Source: Saprospiraceae bacterium (GTDB lineage: Bacteria > Bacteroidota > Bacteroidia > Chitinophagales > Saprospiraceae). Taken from it: a stretch of 64,000 nucleotides of DNA. The notes beneath the pieces were generated by a model. It did not search any database and was not told where the DNA came from. It saw only the letters and a list, made by a program, of their open reading frames with translations. The DNA is taken from the NCBI GenBank assembly GCA_041392805.1, contig JAWKLJ010000002.1, positions 1,441,001 through 1,505,000 on the forward strand, read 5' to 3'. The translations under genes and the position numbers were made by a program. Below are positions 8,793 through 17,082 of this stretch, one piece after another (the first letter of the stretch is position 1; every line of letters begins with the position of its first letter).

Positions 8793-9275
8793 TAAGTTAA
8801 CGTCAGGTTTGCGTACTTGTGGTCTTTTATAGGCTAGGGTTACAGGGTTTTACCAGGATGCTTGGCTGTAAAGTTTGCTTTTCCACCTTTTCGCGGGAAA
8901 AGGTGGAGCCAAAACCGCCGCCTAACGCATCTTCGGCCTTCGGACGACGGAGTCGCCTTCGGCAGACGAAGTCGGCCTTCGGACGATGAAGTCTCCTTAG
9001 ATTGTCCTTCGGCAGACGAAGTCGGCTAAAACAGTCTTCCACTACGTTGCACAAAAAGAAACTCGCCATTGGGTTTGGGTGACCACTTAAACATTGTTGA
9101 TTGTCAATTGTTTATAGCTGAGCCTGGTTGCTTCGAAGCTCAAACAGTTTTTTGTGCGTGCACTCGCTCTTTGGTCCACTGGACCAAGCCATCCCAGTCT
9201 TCGTTTCAGACTGTTTTTTAACGCCGAATCTGCTAATGGCGGACTCCTTCATGGCAAACCTCACGTTAAGTTATT
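8791..9275. repeat. Composite intergenic element with inverted ends
   Basis: The sequence at 8791-8812 (AATAAGTTAACGTCAGGTTTG onward) and the reverse complement of 9254-9275 match at 20 of 22 positions, so a region of about 485 bp is bounded by inverted repeats. The left end overlaps the stop codon of the hydrolase gene. Inside are a strong hairpin at 8882-8907 (TCCACCTTTTC/GGAAAAGGTGGA), short tandem repeats at 8931-9025 and a near-perfect palindrome at 9171-9187 (TTGGTCCAcTGGACCAA). No convincing open frame is present. It may be a decayed or non-autonomous mobile element. Confidence 0.55.
8931..9025. repeat. Tandem CTTCGG-n-CGAAGTCGG repeats
   Basis: Four or five imperfect units of about 19-20 nt follow the pattern CCTTCGGcagACGAAGTCGG. 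Two copies are identical (starting near 8956 and 9006), and each can fold as a CTTCG/CGAAG mini-hairpin. They lie inside the 8791-9275 composite element. No coding function is evident. Confidence 0.7.
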
Positions 9276-9287
9276 GTTTTACTATTG

Positions 9288-9420
9288 CTGGACTTTTAGC
9301 ATTCGCTGTTTTGAAGGCGGAAGGCGGAAATGGGAAATGGGAAAGCGGAAATGGGAAGGCGGAAAGCTCAGGAGCGCAATTTCCACCTTCCACCTTCCCC
9401 CTTCCACCTTTCCAACCCCT
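9288..9420. repeat. GGAAGTCGG-type purine-rich repeat, with 33-nt module
   Basis: A 33-nt module at 9288-9320 (CTGGACTTTTagCATTCGC... to GGCGG) recurs almost exactly at 26712-26744. It is followed by runs of GGCGGAAATGGGAAA units and a complementary pyrimidine block (CCACCTTCCACCTTCC), so the whole can fold back on itself. Related blocks occur at 13106, 26745, 28649, 37234 and 43259 in this window. Confidence 0.7.
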
Positions 9421-9543
9421 ACGGGGCACCTAGCCAATGATTCGCCTCTCCAATAATAGTTTTTTTTCTATTTGGTGCAACGTCCTATTAAAGGCTTTGT
9501 CTTTTCTATCAAATAATTTTTTTTCACCTAAAAATTGCCCGAT

Positions 9544-10923
9544 ATGCGAATTTTTACATGGCAACGGCTAGGAATAGCCTTAATGATGCTCTTATTTGTA
9601 AGCGTTGGCTTGCAGGCTCAAGAAAAAATCTCACCGGTAACGGTTACACAAAAAGCCACGAGTGCCGATGGTACGCAGACTGTTGTAAAAAAGCGCTTTG
9701 AAGATCCCCAAGCCCTTAAAGCCTATCTTAAAGAACTCAAAACAGCAGACGGTGGTACTTTCGAGATTCAGCTTTCTGGCGACCAAACTAATGTCCAGGA
9801 GATTGAAATCAATGCAGCAGAAGGCCAAAAGATGATTTATATCCGCAAACATGGGGCGACCATTGAAGCAAAGGAACGGCTTCACGGAGAAGCGTTGGAA
9901 CTTCATGAAAAAATGGCGGAAATGGGTGAACGAATGGGAAACATGCATTTTTCTCCTGATTTTAAGTTTGAATTCAGTGATGACCGCCCGATGTTAGGGA
10001 TTTATCTCGATGAAAGTGCTGAGGTGCAGGGCGTGAAAGTCCAAGGTTTGGTGCCTGGTGGTGGCGCCAAAGCAGCCGGGATTCAGTCTGGTGATATTAT
10101 CACTGGTATTAATGGGGTTAATGTCCAAAACAGAAGCGATTTACGCACTGCACTTAATCAATACAAACCTGGAGAAACCATAGACGTAACCTATGTTCGG
10201 GACGGTTTGACGTCTACGACGGAATCGACCCTTTATCGGAGCCGAAGCAGTTGGGAACGCGATCCCTGCGAAGTATTTATTGGGGTTTCGCTGGGCGGTA
10301 ATGGCCCGGAGGGTAAAGGGATAAGCGTTTCAGGTATTATCAGCGATACCCCCGCAGAAAAATTTGGTTTGAAGGCCGGAGATATCATTACTTCTTTTGA
10401 TGGCGTATCCGTAAATAGCTTTGGCGAATTGTTGCGTGAACGCAATAAGCATGAGCCAGGCGATTGGTTTAAAGTCAATGTGAAAAGGGATGGCCTTATG
10501 TCAGAGGTAACAGCTCAATTCAAAACTTGTGAAAACATAGAAGAACCTGTGCTCGAAGAGGAACTTGTTGAGGAAGTAAAAGTTGTTGAATTGGAACCAG
10601 CGCCCGAACTAACTAAAGAAGATCCAATACAACCTACACTCATTATCAATAATACCCTGGAATTGACAGATTACCAGGCCTTCCCTAACCCTACTTACGG
10701 TCAATTTAATCTGCGATTTACAGCAGAGGCTTTACCAACCCTGGTTAGGGTGATTGATGTAAATGGAAAAACCCTTTATAATGAAAACCTCAATAATTTT
10801 GACGGTTTTTATAATAAACAAATTGACCTGTTAAAAAATGCCATTCCTGGAACACTTTTCCTGCAAATCATTCAGGGTGAAAAAGTGAGTTCTCAGAAAA
10901 TAGTCCTACTCCCTAGGGCATAA
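9544..10923 (+). CDS. Secreted two-PDZ-domain protein with type IX sorting domain
   Basis: This 459-residue exported protein begins with a signal peptide that ends at LQAQ near residue 25. After about 100 residues of unclear fold come two PDZ domains in tandem (roughly 135-230 and 235-335), each with the carboxylate-binding and GDIITxxxG features. An acidic glutamate/valine-rich linker follows. The last 90 residues (AFPNPTYGQFNLRF then VRVIDVNGK) form a C-terminal sorting domain of the kind recognised by type IX secretion. No protease domain is present, so it is not a DegP-type enzyme; a binding or scaffold role at the cell surface is inference. ATG 9544 is preferred to TTG 9535. Confidence 0.85.
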   Translation: MRIFTWQRLGIALMMLLFVSVGLQAQEKISPVTVTQKATSADGTQTVVKKRFEDPQALKAYLKELKTADGGTFEIQLSGDQTNVQEIEINAAEGQKMIYIRKHGATIEAKERLHGEALELHEKMAEMGERMGNMHFSPDFKFEFSDDRPMLGIYLDESAEVQGVKVQGLVPGGGAKAAGIQSGDIITGINGVNVQNRSDLRTALNQYKPGETIDVTYVRDGLTSTTESTLYRSRSSWERDPCEVFIGVSLGGNGPEGKGISVSGIISDTPAEKFGLKAGDIITSFDGVSVNSFGELLRERNKHEPGDWFKVNVKRDGLMSEVTAQFKTCENIEEPVLEEELVEEVKVVELEPAPELTKEDPIQPTLIINNTLELTDYQAFPNPTYGQFNLRFTAEALPTLVRVIDVNGKTLYNENLNNFDGFYNKQIDLLKNAIPGTLFLQIIQGEKVSSQKIVLLPRA

Positions 10924-10938
10924 GTCGTCAGCGCTAGT

Positions 10939-10982
10939 CAAGGGGTGACTAACCAAGGTTTAACATAGGAAGTCACCCCTTG
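10939..10982. terminator. Perfect 12-bp stem hairpin after the PDZ gene
   Basis: CAAGGGGTGACT at 10939-10950 is exactly complementary to AGTCACCCCTTG at 10971-10982 with a 20-nt loop. It starts 16 nt after the stop codon of the PDZ gene. There is no T-run, so it may act as an RNA 3'-end stabiliser rather than an intrinsic terminator. Confidence 0.5.
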
Positions 10983-11208
10983 GCCGCTACGGCTTTCTCA
11001 CCTCCGCCCGGCGCACCTCACCTATTGATTCTTCGCTATCGAACTTGGAGGCCCCCTTCTTGAGGGCAGTGTTACCCCCTGCAAAAACTTATTTTACCTC
11101 AAAATTCACCAAAGCCAAAAAAACTTTGGCAAAAGCGTGGAAAAAATTAATTTTGCACCGCAAAAAAACACTTTTCCTAAGTTGATTGTGTCTTAAATTT
11201 AGAACGTA

Positions 11209-11925
11209 ATGGGACGTGCATTTGAATACCGCAAAGAGCGTAAGATGAAACGTTGGGCTAATATGGCGAAAGTTTTCACCAAGGTTGGCCGCGAGATTGC
11301 TATTGCCGTAAAAGAAGGTGGAGCAGATCCGGAGTATAACCCACGGTTGCGTCTTGCCATTCAAAATGGTAAGACCGCAAACATGCCCAAGGCCAATATT
11401 GAAAATGCCATCAAAAGAGCAACAGCCAAAGATGCTGAAAACTACGATGAAGTCGTATTTGAAGGTTACGCTCCTCATGGCGTAGCGATAATCGTAGAAG
11501 CGACTACCAATAATAATAATCGAACAGTCGCCAACGTTCGTCACATCTTCTCCAAATATGGAGGCTCCCTGGGAACATCCGGTTCGGTGGAGTACATGTT
11601 TTCCCGAAAAGGGGTTTTTAAAATTAACGCGGAAGGTTTGGACCCAGAGGAGTTAGAATTAGATCTTATTGACTATGGACTAGAAGAACTCAAGGTGGAG
11701 GAGGATGAAATCGTCCTATACACTGCTTTCGAATCTTTTGGAACGCTCCAAAAAGCATTAGAAGCCCGCGATATTGAGGTGAAAAATGCAGAGTTGATCC
11801 GAATTCCCGGCCATGAAAAGGAATTGGCTGATGACCAGGTGGAAGAAGTGATCAAACTGATAGAAAAGATGGAGGAAGACGAGGATGTGGGAAGTATCTT
11901 TCACAACATGAGCATGGAGGAATAA
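11209..11925 (+). CDS. yebC: YebC/PmpR-family protein
   Basis: This 238-residue cytoplasmic protein has the diagnostic YebC N-terminus (MGRAFEYRKERKMKRWANMAK), the GGADPEYNPRLR and NMPKANIENAI segments, and an acidic C-terminus. The family was long annotated as transcriptional regulators. More recent work links it to translation, including relief of ribosome stalling. The length is normal. galK starts 22 nt after its stop codon, so the two may be co-transcribed, but no functional link is obvious. Confidence 0.93.
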   Translation: MGRAFEYRKERKMKRWANMAKVFTKVGREIAIAVKEGGADPEYNPRLRLAIQNGKTANMPKANIENAIKRATAKDAENYDEVVFEGYAPHGVAIIVEATTNNNNRTVANVRHIFSKYGGSLGTSGSVEYMFSRKGVFKINAEGLDPEELELDLIDYGLEELKVEEDEIVLYTAFESFGTLQKALEARDIEVKNAELIRIPGHEKELADDQVEEVIKLIEKMEEDEDVGSIFHNMSMEE

Positions 11926-11947
11926 ATCGCATTCAACTAATAAATTT

Positions 11948-13105
11948 ATGCAGGACCTGGAGAGGGTTAAGCAGTTGTTTTCCACTCATTTTAAGGCTGA
12001 ACCCGCTTTTGAAATAAGAGCTTGTGGTCGGATTAATATCATAGGAGAGCATACAGACTATAACCTTGGTTTCGTTTTACCTGCCGCAATTGACAAATAC
12101 ATTTTTTTTGTAGCTGCTAAAAATGGCTTGAATTATTGCCGGATTCATGCTGCTGATATCAACGAATTTGCCACGATTCCACTTGATACACCTTTTGAAA
12201 AGCAGGATCAGTTGTGGACCAATTATCTTATTGGTATCCTGGAGCAATACCGGCAGCGAGGAGTGGCATTGGAGGGCTTGGATTGTGTTTTTGGCGGAAA
12301 CCTTCCCGTAGGTTCTGGCATGAGCTCTTCCGCAGCCCTCGAAACTGGCTTTGCAACCCTTATCAAAACAGCCTTTTCCTACGATATAAATAAGCCAGAA
12401 ATGGCCAAATTAGCCCAGGCTTCTTCGCATCAATTTGTGGGTGTCCCCTGTGGTATCATGGACCAGTTCGCCAGTCTGATGGGCAAAAAAAATCAGTTGG
12501 TTTTATTGGACTGTCGCTCCTTGGATTATCAATATATACCTTGTGATTTGGGTGATTATCAAATCGTTCTCATCAATTCAAATGTTAGCCACAACCTGAG
12601 TGAATCAGCTTATGAAACCCGGGTGAAAGAATGTAAAGCTGGGGTGTCCATCCTGCAGCTTAACGAACCAGCCATACAAAGCCTGAGAGATGTAACTTCA
12701 GCGATGCTTTTACCACATCGCGAGGCGCTGGGTGATACCATTTATAAGCGATGCTATTATGTCACAAGCGAAAACGAACGTCTCCTGAAAGTTTGTGAGC
12801 ACCTAAAAAAAAGAGAGATCGAGGCAGTCGGAGCACTCCTTTTTGAAACCCATGAAGGTTTAAAAATGCTGTATGAGGTGAGTTGTGAGGAGGTCGATTT
12901 TTTAGTCGACTTTGCACATGGTTTTGATGGCGTGATTGGAAGCCGAATCATGGGAGGAGGATTTGGGGGATGTAGCATTAACCTTGTCAAAGCAGATCGC
13001 GTAACCCCCTTCATAGCAGCTATTCAGACTGCCTATCTTAATGCCTACGGCCTGAACACCGCCGCTTATCAAGTCAAAATAGTGGATGGCACCGATTTAT
13101 TGTAA
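11948..13105 (+). CDS. galK: Galactokinase
   Basis: This 385-residue GHMP-family kinase phosphorylates galactose to galactose 1-phosphate, the first step of the Leloir pathway. The galactokinase signature GRINIIGEHTDYN lies at 28-39, the ATP-binding loop GNLPVGSGMSSSAA at 117-130, and the C-terminal GGGFGG loop near residue 336. The catalytic Asp is expected in CGIMDQFAS. No galT or galE lies nearby. The gene follows yebC by 22 nt. A purine-rich GTCGGAAGTCGG repeat begins directly at its stop codon. The assignment is very secure. Confidence 0.96.
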   Translation: MQDLERVKQLFSTHFKAEPAFEIRACGRINIIGEHTDYNLGFVLPAAIDKYIFFVAAKNGLNYCRIHAADINEFATIPLDTPFEKQDQLWTNYLIGILEQYRQRGVALEGLDCVFGGNLPVGSGMSSSAALETGFATLIKTAFSYDINKPEMAKLAQASSHQFVGVPCGIMDQFASLMGKKNQLVLLDCRSLDYQYIPCDLGDYQIVLINSNVSHNLSESAYETRVKECKAGVSILQLNEPAIQSLRDVTSAMLLPHREALGDTIYKRCYYVTSENERLLKVCEHLKKREIEAVGALLFETHEGLKMLYEVSCEEVDFLVDFAHGFDGVIGSRIMGGGFGGCSINLVKADRVTPFIAAIQTAYLNAYGLNTAAYQVKIVDGTDLL

Positions 13106-13205
13106 GTCGGAAGTCGGAAAGTGGAAGTATGAAAGATGGCGCTTCCCCTTTCCGCCTTCCGCCTTCCGCCTTCCCACTTCTCACTTCCCCTTTCCACCTT
13201 CACAG
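13106..13205. repeat. GGAAGTCGG-type repeat abutting galK stop
   Basis: Immediately after the galK TAA comes GTCGGAAGTCGGAAAGTGG, then after a short gap the complementary block CCGCCTTCCGCCTTCCGCC. The two can fold into a long imperfect hairpin. It is the same family as the blocks at 9320, 26745, 28649, 37234 and 43259. The remainder of the 13206-13418 gap is AT-rich with no gene. Confidence 0.7.
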
Positions 13206-13368
13206 AAGAAATTGCTGGATTTGGGTTGAATATATGATTAATTGTACTTTTAAAAAGGATGATTAATTATAATAAATTGATTATCAAATTTTTATAATTT
13301 TTTTATGTTTTACTTTTTTTGACAAATTGAAAATTCTGTTCTTTTTTTTGAGGTTGACATGTTGCACT

Positions 13369-13388
13369 TTTATATCGTCAAACTAGGT
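13369..13388 (+). repeat. Possible degenerate copy of the GACGGA/TCCGTC tail
   Basis: The string TTTATATCGTCAAACTAGG resembles the conserved right end of the hairpin family (TTTATxTCCGTCAAACTAC) found at 6715, 24528 and 52449. It also lies just upstream of a gene in the same orientation. There is no matching left arm, so chance similarity is possible. Confidence 0.3.
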
Positions 13389-13418
13389 TAATCCTTATTC
13401 AAAATAAAAAGAACAGCC

Positions 13419-14111
13419 ATGCAACCCAGATATCACCAAAAGTCCATCGAAGAATTACTCACTTATTTCCCCTTATTTCAGGGCTTAGATCCTCATTTAT
13501 TGACCTTGGTCGCAGCGGAGTCTTCTTTCAAGAAGAAAATAAAGCATGCCATCATCTACAAAGCCGATACCTCTGCCGATAGCGTGTATTTTTTGCTGAG
13601 GGGCAGTGTCAAAATTGGCGCTAATTTTGACGATGGGCGGGAGGTAATCAAACGAATTCTTCATCCTTTTTCTATGTTTGGAGAGTTGGGATTGATAGGG
13701 GAGGATAACTATCGCGATTTTGCTTCCGCCATGACAGCTGATGTCCAATTGGTGGTGGTACCTATTTCTACCTTGATGCGGCTATTGCCTAAGTATGCTG
13801 ATTTGGCTATGCGGGTGGTAAATTTATTAGGAGATCGACTACGTCAGGTCGAGAATCGGTTGGAATCGCTTATCTTTAAAGATGCTCGTCGCCGCATCAT
13901 CGACTTCCTAAAAGAAAGTGCATCTCGACAGGGCAAAAGAATAGGCTATGAACTGTTGATCAAACACAGCTTGACGCAACAGGATATAGCGAATATAACG
14001 GGAACTTCCCGACAGACGGTCACTTCGGTTTTAAATGATTTAAGGAGAGCCAATTTGATCTATTTTAATCGTAAAAGTATACTTATCCGGGATTTGGCGA
14101 ATCTTAGTTAA
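13419..14111 (+). CDS. Crp/Fnr-family transcriptional regulator
   Basis: This 230-residue regulator has a cyclic-nucleotide-binding-type beta-roll (about residues 18-120, with FGELGL at 87-92), a dimerisation helix, and a Crp-type helix-turn-helix at 185-206 (LTQQDIANITGTSRQTVTS). There is no cysteine cluster for an Fnr-style iron-sulfur centre. The residues that hold cAMP in Crp are not fully conserved (YRDFASA where Crp has ERSAWV), so the ligand is uncertain. It stands alone, with its own upstream region after galK. The family call is secure; the signal is unknown. Confidence 0.9.
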   Translation: MQPRYHQKSIEELLTYFPLFQGLDPHLLTLVAAESSFKKKIKHAIIYKADTSADSVYFLLRGSVKIGANFDDGREVIKRILHPFSMFGELGLIGEDNYRDFASAMTADVQLVVVPISTLMRLLPKYADLAMRVVNLLGDRLRQVENRLESLIFKDARRRIIDFLKESASRQGKRIGYELLIKHSLTQQDIANITGTSRQTVTSVLNDLRRANLIYFNRKSILIRDLANLS

Positions 14112-14196
14112 GTGTTCTTTGGGTAATTCGATGAAAAAGCTGATTTTTGAGCTATTGTTCATTTGTTGACTGATGCACATAGATTAACTTGGCTTT

Positions 14197-15531
14197 ATGG
14201 ATACCGATACGCCACCCATTGGAAAAAAAGAAAAACCTACCTGGCTGCAAATTTTGGAAGCAGAAAGTTGGCAAGCAGAAATGCTGATTTCTGGTGCTGC
14301 GATTTACGGCTCTCTCCAACTCCCGACCCTCATTAGCCGCTTGATTGACAAAGCCCTGCTTTGGCTGCCCGATGATATACTTGAAATTAGCTATTTCATC
14401 TTTTGGTATCTCATTCTTGGCTCCTCTACGCTCATCGTATGCTTTATTCTGCATTTTGTCATAAGGGCTTTATGGATTGGAATGATCGGATTAGTCTCTG
14501 TTTTTCCTGAAGGCATAAAAAAAGATGCGGATTTCCACAGCGCCCATTTTATGGGGCAGCTTTTGGAGGAGTTTCCTGATGTCAACCTTTTTAATCAAAA
14601 ATTAGATAACTTTTGCAGTGCCATTTTGGGAGCGGCATTTGGAGTGGTCATTTTAATGGGTTCTATTTCTTTGACTTTGATCGGGTTTTTAATCATTGCC
14701 TTTATTTTATCCCAGCTGCTTCCGCTTTCCACCTTTACTTTATTCTCTGTACTTTTATCTTTTATCTTTATTCCTGCTTTTTTAACCATTATTGCCAATT
14801 CAAAAAAATTCCGAGAAAATAGATGGGTTAAGCAATACCACTTTAAGTTTGCTGTGAAAATTTATGGCCGAATCGTTTATAATATTTTCTACGAACCCGC
14901 TTATTATATCCTTTACATCTTTACAACAAATTTTAAAAAGGACCGATTAGGTCTTTCCTTTTTTGTTTTTACGCTATTGATTATGGGAATTTCGATACCC
15001 GTTTTATTGAGTACCAATGCTTTCGTTTTGAAAAAGGATCTCTTTTTTAGAATGGCAGAAACGGATGATCGCCTTTATCCACAGCATTATGAAGACCAAT
15101 TGGTAAGTGGTAGTGCTATTTTAGCACCAATGATCCCCTCTGATTTGATGAGCGGAGAAGTCTTAAAAGTATTTATCCCAATGACCAGAAGAGAAAAAGT
15201 GCTTGTAAATACCTATTGTGCTGCCTATCAAAATGACGAATCATTGTCGAGAATGGAGAATAATCGGCGCAGAAAAAAACATATAACTAAATGTAGATCA
15301 GATTATTACGAGTTTTTTGTGAATGACATTCCATATGATGAATTAGCTTTTTTTAGATACACCCACCCCAATGCTGGGGAAGAAGGCTTAATCACTTTTA
15401 TCCCCACCGAGAACTTCCTCAAGGGTATTAATACCTTGCGCATTGTTCATCTTTATACAGATGAAGCAGGGCAAAAGAAAGAAAGTCTAGTCCCTTTTTG
15501 GTTTGCACCGAATGAAGGCTCCAGTGATTAA
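14197..15531 (+). CDS. Multi-pass membrane protein of unknown function
   Basis: I do not recognise this 444-residue protein. The N-terminal half contains about six hydrophobic segments (around residues 67-90, 140-165, 165-185, 190-205, 225-245 and 255-275), with a conspicuous isoleucine/leucine-rich stretch near 140-200. The C-terminal 170 residues are hydrophilic, rich in charged residues and predicted to be soluble. No catalytic motif is evident. The next gene, a small two-segment membrane protein, lies 160 nt downstream and may be related in function. An inverted repeat separates the two. Confidence 0.6.
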   Translation: MDTDTPPIGKKEKPTWLQILEAESWQAEMLISGAAIYGSLQLPTLISRLIDKALLWLPDDILEISYFIFWYLILGSSTLIVCFILHFVIRALWIGMIGLVSVFPEGIKKDADFHSAHFMGQLLEEFPDVNLFNQKLDNFCSAILGAAFGVVILMGSISLTLIGFLIIAFILSQLLPLSTFTLFSVLLSFIFIPAFLTIIANSKKFRENRWVKQYHFKFAVKIYGRIVYNIFYEPAYYILYIFTTNFKKDRLGLSFFVFTLLIMGISIPVLLSTNAFVLKKDLFFRMAETDDRLYPQHYEDQLVSGSAILAPMIPSDLMSGEVLKVFIPMTRREKVLVNTYCAAYQNDESLSRMENNRRRKKHITKCRSDYYEFFVNDIPYDELAFFRYTHPNAGEEGLITFIPTENFLKGINTLRIVHLYTDEAGQKKESLVPFWFAPNEGSSD

Positions 15532-15609
15532 AAAAATGATTCTTTCTTGGAAAATTTGAAAATTGGCTTTAAATAACTTACTTTTCAAGTTAAGAAATTG
15601 CTTAATCCA

Positions 15610-15676
15610 ACGTTTTTGGGTAAATTCGCAAACGTTAGGAGAATCAACGGATTGACTTTATCATACCCAAAAACGT
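15610..15676. promoter_or_regulatory. Perfect 13-bp inverted repeat
   Basis: ACGTTTTTGGGTA at 15610-15622 is exactly complementary to TACCCAAAAACGT at 15664-15676, with a 41-nt loop. It ends 15 nt before the start codon of the small membrane protein gene. A transcribed hairpin would place the ribosome-binding region beside its base. Whether it is an operator, an RNA structure or a remnant of a repeat is not known. Confidence 0.5.
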
Positions 15677-15691
15677 CTAATAACTCCTGGA

Positions 15692-16102
15692 ATGAGGCAT
15701 TTTTTTCTAGACCGGCATTTGCGCAAAATCGAAAAAGAAGCAAATGATGACTTGCTTATGGTAATTGAAGCAGGGCCTCAGTATTATACCAATCAAGAAT
15801 TGTATCATTTATTGGATAAATTAGGTTTGCAAGAATACGAAGTGCTTCGATTTAATCGAAAACTCTTTATTATTTTGGCGAGCTTGTCAGGATGGTTAGT
15901 GGTGTTTTTTGTAGCCAATGCCTTAGGTTATAGCTGGTTAACATTTGGACTAGCTTTTGTCATTCTAGCTTCTATCAGTGCCTTTACTGCCGGTAAAATA
16001 TACATTTCTCAAAAATTCAAAACCCACCGTTCAAGCGGACTTATCCGTTCTATTATTCAACAGGAATTGGAACGACGCCAGAAAGATGCCTCCATTTCGT
16101 AA
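15692..16102 (+). CDS. Small membrane protein of unknown function
   Basis: This 136-residue protein is not recognised. It has a hydrophilic N-terminal half (about residues 1-55), then two adjacent hydrophobic segments (58-79 and 83-103) separated by a short turn, and a basic C-terminal tail. The first half is predicted helical and may lie in the cytoplasm. It is preceded by a perfect 13-bp inverted repeat and ends 9 nt from the convergent methyltransferase gene. Confidence 0.6.
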   Translation: MRHFFLDRHLRKIEKEANDDLLMVIEAGPQYYTNQELYHLLDKLGLQEYEVLRFNRKLFIILASLSGWLVVFFVANALGYSWLTFGLAFVILASISAFTAGKIYISQKFKTHRSSGLIRSIIQQELERRQKDASIS

Positions 16103-16111
16103 GCGCTGGCC

Positions 16112-16951
16112 TTATGACCAAAAACCCAGTCTCCATGGCTTCCAACTTTTAGGTACCACCGCAAAGTGTTCTTTTTGTCTTTGTTCTTCTCGAAAAAATA
16201 AAATGCCAAAATCGTAAAAATCTACGCTCAGGTTAACCCTGGGATGCAATTTTAGTTGTTCCCAAGCTTCAAGCATTTCATCCGACCAATAAATATCCGC
16301 CAACACAAAGGCACTTTGCGTATGCAGGTGAGGCAAACAGCTTTCAAAATAGGAGAGGGTCGGTTTTAAACGATGATCCCCATCCAGGTACACGTAATCC
16401 AATTGAGGAAGTTGTTGGAGCACCTCAGGTAGCTGTTCTGAAAAAACACCATTGACAATATGGATATTTTTATACCCTAAACCGTCTACATGCTGGCGAG
16501 CCAATTGGCTGATCTCTGGAGAGCCTTCGATGCTAATGAGTTGACCATCCAGCGAACCAGCAGCCTGGAATATGGCTGATAATCCAAGCGAACTTCCCAT
16601 TTCGAGTAGATACTTTGGCTTCAAAAAATTCACCAATCGGAATAAAAGTCGGCCACTCTTATCATCAACTGCCACGGTTTGACCCAGCTTGGCTACACTC
16701 ACCCCAGGGGTGAGTAAAATTTGCGATCCTGCACCAAAGTTACTTTGGGGAATAACTTGTTTGTTTTGTGCTATATAATCGCGTAAGCCCGAAATGTCAG
16801 AAAATACGTAAAACCACCGGCGATCCTCCAGCAGCGCCTTCACCAATCCGGCTACAAAAGGAGAATGAATATCATACAGCGTAACAGCCCGCCGATAGAA
16901 AAAAAACCAGCGGCGAAAGAGGTGAAACTGAACTTTTAGGGCGTTTAGCAT
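16112..16951 (-). CDS. SAM-dependent methyltransferase
   Basis: This 279-residue class I methyltransferase is of the type often grouped with O-methyltransferases. The SAM-binding motif I is LLEMGSSLGLSAIF at residues 115-128, followed by the acidic end of strand 2 (ISIEGSP) and YVYLDGDH, the typical post-motif with a metal- or substrate-contacting aspartate. The N-terminal 60 residues are basic and aromatic. The substrate is unknown. It stands alone on the minus strand, converging on the small membrane protein gene. Confidence 0.8.
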   Translation of the reverse strand: MLNALKVQFHLFRRWFFFYRRAVTLYDIHSPFVAGLVKALLEDRRWFYVFSDISGLRDYIAQNKQVIPQSNFGAGSQILLTPGVSVAKLGQTVAVDDKSGRLLFRLVNFLKPKYLLEMGSSLGLSAIFQAAGSLDGQLISIEGSPEISQLARQHVDGLGYKNIHIVNGVFSEQLPEVLQQLPQLDYVYLDGDHRLKPTLSYFESCLPHLHTQSAFVLADIYWSDEMLEAWEQLKLHPRVNLSVDFYDFGILFFREEQRQKEHFAVVPKSWKPWRLGFWS

Positions 16952-17082
16952 AAATTGTCTACTTTTCAGCCCTAAGATAAAAGAACTTATGCTTTCGCCC
17001 CTATGGTCAGATTTAATTTGCCCAACTTTCGAAACACTATAAAAAAAATCCTATATTTCGTGCTGAAAACAACCAGGAATCC

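Noticed and set aside
9128..9456. Two overlapping frames of about 100 codons (9128-9433 and 9154-9456)
   Set aside because: They lie across repeat modules, have low-complexity ends encoded by the purine-rich repeat, and resemble no protein.
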